Of a DNA stretch of 64,000 bases, positions 37,201 through 49,200 are shown one piece after another. This stretch comes from Branchiostoma floridae (Eukaryota > Chordata > Leptocardii > Amphioxiformes > Branchiostomatidae): assembly GCF_000003815.2 (NCBI RefSeq), contig NC_049988.1:7637776-7701775 (forward strand). Direction: 5' to 3'. How positions within the stretch are numbered: position 1 is the first letter of the stretch; every line of letters starts with the position of its first letter. Both the position numbers and the translations under genes were made by a program. The notes beneath the pieces were generated by a model. It worked only from the letters and a program-made list of their open reading frames with translations. It searched no databases and was not told where the DNA came from.

Positions 37201-40200
37201 GGTATGATCACATACCTAGCAAAATTCATCCCAAATCTGTCGGATGTCACCGCTCCAATGCGAGAACTGCTAAAAGAAGACGTCGAATTCGTCTGGGACA
37301 GCAGCAGGGAGGCATCACTGGATAAAGTGAAGAAGTTAGTGGCGGAGGCCACTACACTGACGTACTACGACCCCACACTACCGGTGACCCTACAGGTTGA
37401 CGCATCAAAGTATGGACTTGGAGCAGTCTTGATGCAGGAAGGAAAACCAGTCGCATTCGCGTCAAAGTCACTAAACAATACGGAGATAAACTACGCACAG
37501 ATCGAGAAAGAATTGTACGCCATAGTGTTTGGTTGTGAACGGTTTCATCAATACATATACGGCAGGAAAGTGAACGTGGAATCTGACCACAAACCACTGG
37601 AGTCGATAATGAAGAAACCACTGAGTACAGCGCCTGCAAGGTTGCAGCGAATGCTGCTGAGACTGCAGAAATACGACCTTGAAGTGAGACACAAGCCCGG
37701 CAAGGAAATCCCGGTTGCAGACGCCTTAAGCAGGCTGTACCTCGAAGAAACTGACCACATGAGCGAGAGTTTCGAGGCACAAATACATCTGGTTACATCA
37801 CATCTGCCTGTCTCCACACAGCGACTAGAAGAAGTCCGCAGGGAAACAGAGAAGGATGCACAGTTGATCATCCTGACAGAGGCAGTGAAAGAAGGATGGC
37901 CAGAAACGAGACGGCAGTGCAACCCCCACATAGCCGAATTCTGGAATCACAGAGACGAACTAACCGTCCATCAAGGGATAATCTTCAAAGGTCAGAAGAT
38001 TGTCATCCCGAGAGCCATGCGGAGGGAGATGCTCGACATCTTGCACCAGAGTCACATGGGTCAAGAGAAGACCAAGGCAAGAGCCAAGGACATTCTGTTC
38101 TGGCCAGGCATGAATGCTCAAATTGAAGAGAAGATACAACAGTGTTCCATTTGCCAGGAGCACCAAGCCTCCAACATCAAAGAGCCGATGATACCACACG
38201 CGGTCCCAGAGAGACCATGGCAGAACGTTGCCACAGACCTGTTTTGCTACAACGGTGACGAATTCATCATAGTCACAGATTATTACAGCAAGTTCTTTGA
38301 GTTCATGAAGCTCAACAGAACCAAATCGGCTGATGTCATCACGAAGATGAAAAAACTGTTCGCAACGCATGGGATACCTGAGAAGGTTGTGAGCGACAAT
38401 GGCCCACAATTTGCAAGCGAGCTGTTTACCAAATTCGCAGAAGAATGGAGATTCAAGCACGTCACAGCGAGTCCCAGGTACCCACAGTCTAACGGGTTGG
38501 CAGAAAGATCCGTCCAAACAGCCAAGCGACTGTTACGCAAAGCAGAAGCAGACAAGAAAGACCCATACCTGGCATTGCTGGAGTATCGCAACACACCGAT
38601 CGACAGCCAGCTTGAGTCACCAGCTCAAATACTGATAAGCAGAAGACTGCGAACAAAACTACCCACGACGAATGAACAGCTAATGCCGAGAAACGTAGAT
38701 CACAAGAACGTGAAGCAACATCTCGAAGCACGACAGCACAAACAGAAACACTGGTACGACAAAAGTGCCAAGAGTCTTCCAACTCTGACAACAGGAGACT
38801 CTGTCCGAATTCAACAAGATGGTAGGTGGACACCTGCCCACGTAATCAGAGAATGCGACCAACCGAGATCGTATGTCGTACAAACACCAGAGGGTACCGA
38901 GTATAGACGCAACAGGAAACACCTACGGGCAACACCTGCAACTGGAACATCAACAACACCTGCACCTGAATCATCGACAACACCTGCACCTGAAGCAGCA
39001 ACTACACCTACAGCGACCCCTGTTCCAGTAACAACGCAACAGGCGCCCTACGTCACCCGATCAGGACGTGCGGTCAACCCTCCAACAAAGCCGAATTTGT
39101 AATGCATGAGTTAATGCACTGTATGGACATTGAACACGGACATGGAATACGGACTGATCCTGAACAATAGAATAGTATGTTAATGCATGCTTCAGTGAGT
39201 AAACTATAGGTAATGCATGATTGTTTTCATCAAAGAAACTAACACTTTAAGAAGGGGGATGTTGTGATATCAGTATTGTTACAAGAAGTAAGATAGCCGT
39301 TAACACCCCTACAAACTCTGTGAACTTAGAATAGTCCAATACATGCATATTAAGCAGAATGTGCTCTGATAGCAAGACAGCAAGGACATTCGATCTCTTT
39401 CCTACCGGACCTTGGACTGAGCACACATGCAGAACTGTATCCTACTAACACTTTACTGAATACATAGTCTAGTAGTACAAGCAGTCTCTGCCTGAATCCT
39501 TACAAGAACCACCAACGGGTACAACAAGATTTTTTTGTTGTATAATATGAATCATGAACAATAGATTTTTTGTTGTTTATGCATCATCAAGAAGATGAAC
39601 AATAAGTCAAAGACAAACTCAGTTTAAATTAAGGTTTCAAGAGGAAAGCTGTTAAATATAGCGTTACCCTCTTTGCGAGTAAAGAGATAGAAATTTCCAC
39701 CAGATATTTACGCATGCCTGACTTAATAAACATTTTGTATCATCAACAGCCTCTCCAAGACCTGGTCAGACCCCATGTTGAATCCTTCAACTGGTTTTTG
39801 CGAGAGGGTCTCTCGCTTGCAGTGCAGGTATTTGCAACTGGTGTAACTTTTTACCTCCATAAAAACTGACGTATTGTTAACGTATTGATTGTTTGTCTTG
39901 GCGTGTGTGTGTCTGCAAAAGTTTTAACCTGCAGGCTTGGGTTCAAGATTCACAGAAGTGAAATGGTGTAATTGGAGACTTGCAGGATGTGGGAAGTCTG
40001 ATTTGGCCAGGGTCCAAAGTTGTGTCAGCAGGACTGTCCTGGGTCCAAATTCCACAGGAGAGCAGGCAGGAGAATATATAGACAGGATCAGCTATTCACA
40101 ATACTGAAGAAATTAAAGAATTCTTAAAAATTCTCAATATTTCATGGAGGTATATCATATATGATCTTCAATTTCTCTACATGATTTGCTAGGAGTATAT

Positions 40201-43200
40201 ACTAGGTAGCTTTGCTGACAATCCTGCAGCTATACAAAGTTTGAGGAATTATGCAGCCATTAGTTCTAACAAAAGCTGACGCTATTGAAGTATTCTGTGT
40301 ATAGCTACAAAATTACTAGTAGTAGGAGTAGTAGTCAGTAATACAATATGGCTGCAGACGAAAATGAAATCTGCCTTCCTTTCCTTATTTCTGTCTCGTT
40401 CCTACAGGCCATACCAAAGCTGGATTTTTCATTGTCCAATGGTAGGAGAATATCATTATCCTATGTGGTAAGTTAAGTTTACTTTTATGCTTATGTTTCT
40501 ATATATCAAGCTGAGAAAAACACTCATCTCAAAATATTTCTTCACTATAACTGTATCAAAAAAAGTACTTTAATTTTTCTTTTTGATCATCTACCTTCTT
40601 CCAAACATATTTAATAATTGGTCTAACTGTGTACCTATGGAAAACTTTTCTCAGTATTGATTTGGTCATATATATCATTTTGCCAAGTCTTCCAATATTT
40701 TTCTCATAAAAGTCTTATTTCTTTCCAGGATGCTTCAGTCGGAGTTCCAACGGTTGCCCAGGGTAATACGTTCTCGCGAACGTTGAAGGTGTACCCTGCG
40801 GAATGTCGTGAGAGAGGGACGACATACCGCGCTGGGTTGCAGGCCCGCATAGCCTGGAGCGTGGATGGGGTCAACCAGGGGTCAGTGGAGAGGATGCTGG
40901 GAGAAATCCCCCTCATGGTCAAGGTCAGGAGGTCTAATTTAGCTGTAAAAACTGTGCTTTCCTGAAACAAAACACATTGTCACATAGTAGAGATTTTTGA
41001 AAATATGTTAATGATTTTTGCAAATATGTAAATCTACATTCTGGTTATTGTGACAATGCCATGTATGTTCTTAAACTTCTTTGAAAAGCTACATGACTGT
41101 ACTAGTACATAAATGTAATAGATGTTATTTTATCAAAGAACGATTGAAACTGAATGAATTATGAAAATGAATTGTGTTAATGTAAACCTTCACATTTAAG
41201 TTGGCTTTGATTAGCTACCAATCCAAATTGCATAAATGCAGCAAACAATTTTTTAGTTTATCATTGGCAAGAAATGAAGTAGAAATTCTATCCTCAGATC
41301 CCCAGTTCTGATTATTACTCCATTACTCTGTGTCCATCCAGTCTGCCCACTGTAATATAACTAAACTGACCCCAGCAGAGCTGATCCAAAGGCATGAGGA
41401 AGCAGAGGTAAGATTTCATTCATTCATTCATTCATTGTGTCAACTGTGTGTGTGTTCGCTTGTTGAGGTACTGACATTGCTGGGGGTACGGACACTACTG
41501 GGGGTACGGACACTGCTTGGGGTACGGACACTGCTTGGGGTACGGACACTGCTGGGGGTACAGACGCTGCTGGGGTACAGCCACTACTGCACTAGCTTTA
41601 TACCACAAACTATCTAGTCAGTACTAGGGCAATGCCGTTTCGTTACCTTGGTTGACAAATTTGTTCCATACCCATGAAAGTGAAATGTTGAATACATGTT
41701 TTCTTTTCAGTAAAGGCTGAAAATGTTAATTATTATGAGTCACAAGCTTTCGTAGACTTACGTTAATTTTTCTGTTGATATTCTTGTTTCAGGAAATGGG
41801 AGGCTACTTCATCAACAATGGTATTGAGAAGGTTGTCAGAATGCTGGTCATGCCAAGAAGAAATTATGTAAGTGATTGTTGTCTGTGTTGTGAAACTGGG
41901 ATTCAATATTGCTGTTTATCTGCTGCATTTCCTCAATTGCACACTCTTTATCACATTTGAATTATAAGCCCCCAAAGTTCTGATACTATTGGAAAGTCCT
42001 CAAAAAAGAAAACACTCATCACGCTATACTGTACTTGTACTGTAAATTCATTTAATTTCATAGGAATGGCAATTAGATTTTGCCAAAACTAAAATCAAAA
42101 GTGTTTTTTTTTTAAGTTTTAATTAGCTCAGTGAGAGGTCACCTTAAAACACAGTGAACGTTATAATTTTTTGAATATTGAAGATTTACAATTCTCCTTG
42201 TTTGTCATTTCAGCCCATGGCCATCGTACGTCCCAGTTGGAAGGGACGAGGGAAGCTGTACACAGAGTACGGAGTGTCCATGAGATGTGTCACTAAAGAC
42301 CAGACAGCTGCAGTAAGTAACCAAATAACAATACAGTAGCTACTGTAAGGCTTTCATAGCAGGTGTCAGGAAAAATAAAGCTTGTATCTCACTGGACTGT
42401 GGCACATTGGTGGCCTTGCTGTGTCCTAAATTGTTTTTGTTATCCTTGACTTTATAATGGGAATATCATACAAAACGTACAAGTATGACTAAAAAGACAA
42501 CAAAACACACAAAGATTAGAAGGAATTGCTTTTTATCGCTGAAATTCGTTGAGTGCTCTGTGAAATTGCTCCACTGCAGGGAGATCACCAACATGCAGCA
42601 GTTTCAGTAAGATACTGCTTTACTTGTACTTGGTGTCTACTTGCAAATTTGAAAATCTCACTAGTGCTACTTGTAAAAGAACAATGATTGTGTTGAAAGG
42701 GAAATTTTATGTTATTTTCATTACTTGAGTACAAGACTATATTCTATAGTACATGTAACTTGTCTATGTTACTTGTAGGACATGTCTCCTTTGTAACAAC
42801 ATCCTTTTCCCAACAGACCATAGTTCTCCACTACCTGACCAATGGGACTGTAACCTTGTGTTTCGTCTACAAGAAGGAGCAGTTCTTCGTGCCTCTTATC
42901 ATTATTCTCAAGGTCTGTACACTTAAACAAGACTCAAACACTCACTTACAAAGAAAGAATATTGTAGTCTTATAGTCTACAATGACAGGGATTCCATGTT
43001 TAAAAATCAAGGAGAAAGCTAGCAATCCTTCACATTCAAAACATACCCTGCTACTGAAAACATGCTGTCCTACAGATATGTGCCACTGAGCAAACAAATT
43101 TTCAACACTGACTGGAAAAACTGTAAAGGGTACATGTATATAGTGATATATACAATCTACATGTATAGTGGTGACACCATTTTATAAAATGTTAGAAGTG

Positions 43201-46200
43201 ATGCATTTTGGGCATTATAGTAGGTTACTCTATGAATCTATTAGCTATGAATGTTTTGCGATATTATACAAAGTTCATTGTTGAGGTCAGTGCAAAATAT
43301 GAGTTGTCTCATTTCAGGCCCTGGTAGAAACCACAGACCAGCACATCTATAGTGAGCTCATTAAAGGAAAAGAGGACAATTCTTTCTTTAAAGGGTAAGT
43401 TGTTTGAATCTTTCTTGGCACTTAAGAGTACCCCCGGTGCGTAAGGCAAAATTAACAGTACTTTATCACCAGTTATTTTGGCCCTGGGCTGTTAATACAC
43501 TGTATATATAGGGCATAGTGTTGGAAGTTGGAGCCCATCCTTCTCCTTTCACAAACCTTTTATTTTCCCTAACCAAAATCAAGAACCCATTTTTATACCT
43601 GGGAAGAGAGAGGGCACATTATCTAGCCAGAAATGCCAGGAATTGAACCAGCGATGTCTCTGATTTTGGTTCCCGCTATCCTACCCACTCAGCCATTCTA
43701 TTCTAGCAGTTGGTTCTTTGTAAACAACCAATAACAATTGTGTCCTAATGCCTTCTCCTATCATCCTCAGCACAATCGTGACTGTTTCTACTGTCAACTG
43801 CTAGGTGGTGCTAATACAAGCCTAGATGACTAAGTTTGTATCCCCCCTCACCATTGTTCACCAGTACACATGTTCAATGCAATACCTGTAAGAAATTTGA
43901 TCTATGACTTTTGCTTTGTCCAGATATGTAGCAAGTATGCTAAGACAGGCCCAGACTGCCAGGTGGCGCTCTATTCCCAAACATGACTAAGCATGTATCC
44001 CCCCTCATCATGGTTATACCAGTAAACATGTTCAATGTAAAACGTGTAAGAGATATGATATATGACTTTTGCATTGCCCAGATGTGTAGCAAGTATGCTG
44101 AGACAGGCTCAGAACGAGGGCCTGATGACCCAGGCTGGGATACTGAAGTACATCGGAGAGCGCTTCAGGGTGAAGTTACCTGTACCTGACTGGTACACAG
44201 ATGAAGAGGTGGGACAATTCCTACTCAGGTGAGGTGTAAGATTCTATGTTGTCACAGGTACAATCAGCTACAAGGAATGACTGAACAAGGAACATGAAAT
44301 GTTAGGGACTGTACGATATTTATCAGGGGGGGAGGGCTGGTGCGTTAGGGGGGGAGGGCCATGTTAATTTTTTTTGAGGTGGGGGGAGGGCCATGTTAAT
44401 TTTTTTTTTTTAGATAGGGGGAGGGCCATGTTAATTTTTTGGAAAGAATTGTTTATACTATTTTTATGTTTTGATATCTTGACATGGCCCTAAAAGTGAT
44501 AAAATAAGCCTTCTGAATAGCCTAAAATGCAAGAGCTTCCGGGGGGCTTCGCCCCCCTAGGTCCCCCAAAGTGGCGCTGCCCTGGACCAGCGTTCCCGCC
44601 AGGCATACGTCATTCCGTCTCCGGACTTATTTTTTTCTGGAAAGACGCACTCGGCTCGGCTGAGTTTCCCCAAATATTTAAGTTACAAAAGCGGTGCGCG
44701 GTAAATATGTGAAGAATCCAAAACTATACACTTTATTTTTTATTTACAACATTTCTTTTATTTCAAAAGGACAAAATTTGCGGCAGAAAAGGGGCCGCAA
44801 TATTGTTGTCAAGCGTCAATCGAGTCGGCTGTGCACTCGCATTGTCGTCTGAGGCACATGGCGCGGCACGCCCCCCTCCCCAGACGGACTGTCGATCGCA
44901 GCGCCCAGCACGTTGGGACGTCTTTTCTGGCTACTCCTTCAAGGCTACACCGACACTGATCACTGCCAAAGACGCAGCAGATCACCGTCCTTCGTATAAT
45001 GTATAACGTTCTTAGTCTCTATGTAAAAAGAAATTCAGCGGTGAGCCAAAGATTTCACGCCGAAAACGGGGTTACCTGAGGTCGCACGAAACAAACGCAC
45101 GTTCGTGGAAAATGACGGCGAGGCCTTGTAAAACCCGACCGATTCGATAAATTTTAGTAAAATCATCGGGCAAAATAGAAAAAAAACACAAGGTGTGATG
45201 GCGCCGTTATTTTATCCTCTGGAAAAACTACTAGCATTTGATGCAGGAGGGCGCAACATCGATCGCACGAGGTAGGCATTCTTTATTCAATGTCGGAAAA
45301 AAATTGGCAGGATTTTTCCATGGGCTGACAAACTCCAACTGCTAGAGCCCTGTTTGGAAGCATCAAAAACCCAAAATTTTCATATAGACATGACTGGACA
45401 AATAATACCCGGGCCAGATCACGGACTGCTGATTCCCCGAGCTTATAGTTATAACATATTTTTGGGGGAGGGCGGACGTCGATTACTGAAAAACGGGAGT
45501 AAAAAGGGCAACCGGCATCCAATCTCAAGGGCATAATTTTCCTCTCAAATTGCAGGAAATTCTGTTTTAGAGGGTTTGAAAATCCAAATTTTCCCGGAGG
45601 AGCATGCCCCCGGACCCCTGCCCCGACGCTGTGAAAAAATCCTGGCGAGAACACTGGCGCCCTTGTGCCCTGACGTCTATATTAAGATTATTTTATCGGT
45701 TGTTTTTCTACCCGTTTGATTATGCCTGTCGGGGGGGGGAGGGCCATGTTGATTTTTTTGAAGTGGAGGGGGAGGGTCACGTTAGATTTTTTTGAGATGG
45801 GGGGGAGGGCCATCAAAAAAATTTTTGATCCGACTTCCAATGCACCAGCCCTCCCCCCCCGATAAATATCGTACGGTCCCTTACATACATTAGTGTGAAA
45901 TGTTATATGAGAGAAACTCAAATGAATTCAAATTGAGTTAAGCTACATTTCCACTGGTCATGATAGAAAAGACATGTTATCTACAGTATTTACAGTAGTC
46001 CCAGGGAAATTCCCTAGCTCTTTTTGACAAGAACAATGAACAGTGGACTGTAGCTTAAAAGATTGTGACCCTTTTCAGTAGCCTGCATGTTGGGTGAGCG
46101 ACAACAGCCAATCAAACTCACAGCTTCTTGAGACAGAGACAGGGTCACTAACCTCTGGGCTACACATGCTACATGGTTATGAAACTTGAAAGTGAAATGT

Positions 46201-49200
46201 TTGTCATTTTCATAAATGGATATATTTAAAAAAATAATAAGACACACGGCACGGGGTTAGCAAAAAGGGNNNNNNNNNNNNNNNNNNNNNNNNNNNNNNN
46301 NNNNNNNNNNNNNNNNNNNNNNNNNNNNNNNNNNNNNNNNNNNNNNNNNNNNNNNNNNNNNNNNNNNNNNNNNNNNNNNNNNNNNNNNNNNNNNNNNNNN
46401 NNNNNNNNNNNNNNNNNNNNNNNNNNNNNNNNNNNNNNNNNNNNNNNNNNNNNNNNNNNNNNNNNNNNNNNNNNNNNNNNNNNNNNNNNNNNNNNNNNNN
46501 NNNNNNNNNNNNNNNNNNNNNNNNNNNNNNNNNNNNNNNNNNNNNNNNNNNNNNNNNNNNNNNNNNNNNNNNNNNNNNNNNNNNNNNNNNNNNNNNNNNN
46601 NNNNNNNNNNNNNNNNNNNNNNNNNNNNNNNNNNNNNNNNNNNNNNNNNNNNNNNNNNNNNNNNNNNNNNNNNNNNNNNNNNNNNNNNNNNNNNNNNNNN
46701 NNNNNNNNNNNNNNNNNNNNNNNNNNNNNNNNNNNNNNNNNNNNNNNNNNNNNNNNNNNNNNNNNNNNNNNNNNNNNNNNNNNNNNNNNNNNNNNNNNNN
46801 NNNNNNNNNNNNNNNNNNNNNNNNNNNNNNNNNNNNNNNNNNNNNNNNNNNNNNNNNNNNNNNNNNNNNNNNNNNNNNNNNNNNNNNNNNNNNNNNNNNN
46901 NNNNNNNNNNNNNNNNNNNNNNNNNNNNNNNNNNNNNNNNNNNNNNNNNNNNNNNNNNNNNNNNNNNNNNNNNNNNNNNNNNNNNNNNNNNNNNNNNNNN
47001 NNNNNNNNNNNNNNNNNNNNNNNNNNNNNNNNNNNNNNNNNNNNNNNNNNNNNNNNNNNNNNNNNNNNNNNNNNNNNNNNNNNNNNNNNNNNNNNNNNNN
47101 NNNNNNNNNNNNNNNNNNNNNNNNNNNNNNNNNNNNNNNNNNNNNNNNNNNNNNNNNNNNNNNNNNNNNNNNNNNNNNNNNNNNNNNNNNCTTGACAGAT
47201 ACTGTTAAAAGAGAAATTCAGATTGGCCGTGACAGGGCACAGGGCACTATGGGGTTTGTGCTTCTTGTCTTTTTGTCGAATTTCTGCTGACCTGTGACGT
47301 GTAACCCCAGGTTGATGACCCAGAAGCTGTTTGCCCTTGCCAAGGGTGAGTGTTCCGTGGAGAACCAGGATTCTCCCATGATGCAAGAAATGCTGCTGGC
47401 GGGTCACCTCTACCTCACCATACTGAAGGTAAATAGAGTGTTCTTTTTGTAGATGTTATATGTACATTACATACAGGTCTGTTCTCCCAGGTACGTTCCC
47501 ATAGTATGATTCAGAGTGGACCATGGCTGTTTCCTGGACCTGTCCCTCCATCCCTGGACGGAAATTTTCTCGTAAGGACAGGAAAAAATTACCCCATCGG
47601 TCCCAAAAGATTGAACTTTATGACATGAAATTGTTCAAAATCTATTGTCATCAGCTTAAAATATCATGTTTAATATTAGGAAGAAACTTGATAGTCAAAG
47701 CTTGCTGGTCAAAAGGTACATGCCTGGTAATATCTGGGAGACAAGTTGGACAGTATAAACCATGTGAGGTCAGTAGTTGTTACACGACTTACATGTCACT
47801 CTGTTTTTATAGGTAAACTTTTGTCTGACTTTTGTCTTATTTTCCCAGGACAAGTTGGAGCTGTGGTTGACTCAGCTGAGGTATGGAATCGACAAACGGT
47901 CACAGGACAAAGGGCCATCCTACAAACTGGACACAGGTGAGGGACAGTGCCAAAAAGGGAAAGTAGTACGTACCCTTTGATATGCCCTTACTGGGATTGG
48001 AACCCACGACATCTTGGATGTTAAGTGAGCACTTTAGATCTGCCCAGTAGGCTATTGTCTCTGAGATGTATAGAAATGCAGGTCAAAACTGTGTGTTGTT
48101 CCAGTTGAGATGATGAGTGCCATGAGACTGTGCAGTGATGTGACCAGAGGAATGGAACACTTCATGGCTACAGGATCGGTGGTGTCCAAGTCTAACCTGG
48201 GTCTCATGCAGGTAACACTACATACTTAGCATTTTTTAATGGTACTGCAGAAGTACTTTCAGTTTTGGTATTTCATGTTCTGGACAGGCTGTGGTCATGA
48301 TTTATTAGTGGTTTTATGCTTGGAAAGATGTGTATGTTTGTGCCTTTCATAAAACTGCAGGCTTGTTTTTGTTGGAAACTTTGATACTGACAGTGTGTTT
48401 TTTTCCTCAGAAAGCGGATCTAAATGTTGTGGCTGACAAGTTGAAATTTGTGCCCCCTAGCCCCCTTTTCAAGGAGGTTCAACCTCCCTGTTTCTTTTCA
48501 AGGAACTGCAGGCTTGTTTTAGTTGGAAACTTTAATCTTGTTTTTCAACTCAGACGGCAGGTTTAACTGTTGTGGCTGACAAGTTGAACTTTATGCGGTA
48601 CCTCTCCCATTTCCGCTGTGTGCACCGTGGAGCCTTCTTTGCAGAGATGAGGACAACGTCTGTCAGAAAACTGCTGCCAGAGGCCTGGGGTGAGGCTATG
48701 GGCACTTCCACATATCCAGTAGTGCATGATGCAGTAAAGATTACACCAAACAGCAATTACTCAAGCAACTGGATATGATTTTGGAAACTGTCAGACGTTT
48801 CAGATAACATCCATTACCTTTCCTCAGTGTCTTTCCTTCATCATAGCAAGTTACTTTTAGATGTTGTCCATGTAATTAATAGACATGAGTTGCTACCTAT
48901 TATTTTGTCAATTTTTAATGTCATTTCCAGAAAAGGTGTATATAAATACATCTTCGCAAGTAAAATTTAAATTATTATACAGGCTGCAGCAAGCATATTT
49001 AATACATGAGAGTGCACATATCTTGAATTACTTCTGTTGGTTCCAAAAGAATGCAGATGTGACCTGTCACGTCTTTCCTGTTATTACCCAGGGTTCTTGT
49101 GTCCTGTCCACACCCCTGATGGAGCTCCCTGTGGGCTGCTGAATCACATGACTGCCAGCTGTGAGGTCAGGGGTCACCATCTTTACGTTCTTTGCTTGTT

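Larger units (their letters stand above)
34533..39526 (+). mobile_element. Intact Ty3/gypsy LTR retrotransposon (Mag-like), 4,994 bp
   Basis: Complete element: 267-bp LTRs at 34533-34799 and 39260-39526, which I find identical on reading; LTR ends TGTTGT...ACAACA; and a perfect 5-bp target duplication AGATT (34528-34532 and 39527-39531). A primer-binding-type TGG sequence follows the 5' LTR directly (34800), and a purine tract AAGAAGGGGGA precedes the 3' LTR. Gag and pol are open throughout. Domain order is protease, reverse transcriptase, RNase H, integrase, which defines Ty3/gypsy; the paired zinc knuckles and integrase wording resemble the Mag clade (inference). It lies in the sense orientation of POLR1B. 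Identical LTRs imply a very recent insertion, so it may be polymorphic in the population. Confidence 0.95.
34303..39749. other. POLR1B intron 1
   Basis: Donor G|GTAAGAA and acceptor CATCAACAG. Nearly all of it is the LTR retrotransposon at 34533-39526. Without the element and one target-site copy the intron would be about 450 bp, similar to its neighbours. Confidence 0.85.

Noticed and set aside
46226-47407. 393-codon minus-strand open frame
   Set aside because: It is mostly N; openness across a gap means nothing.
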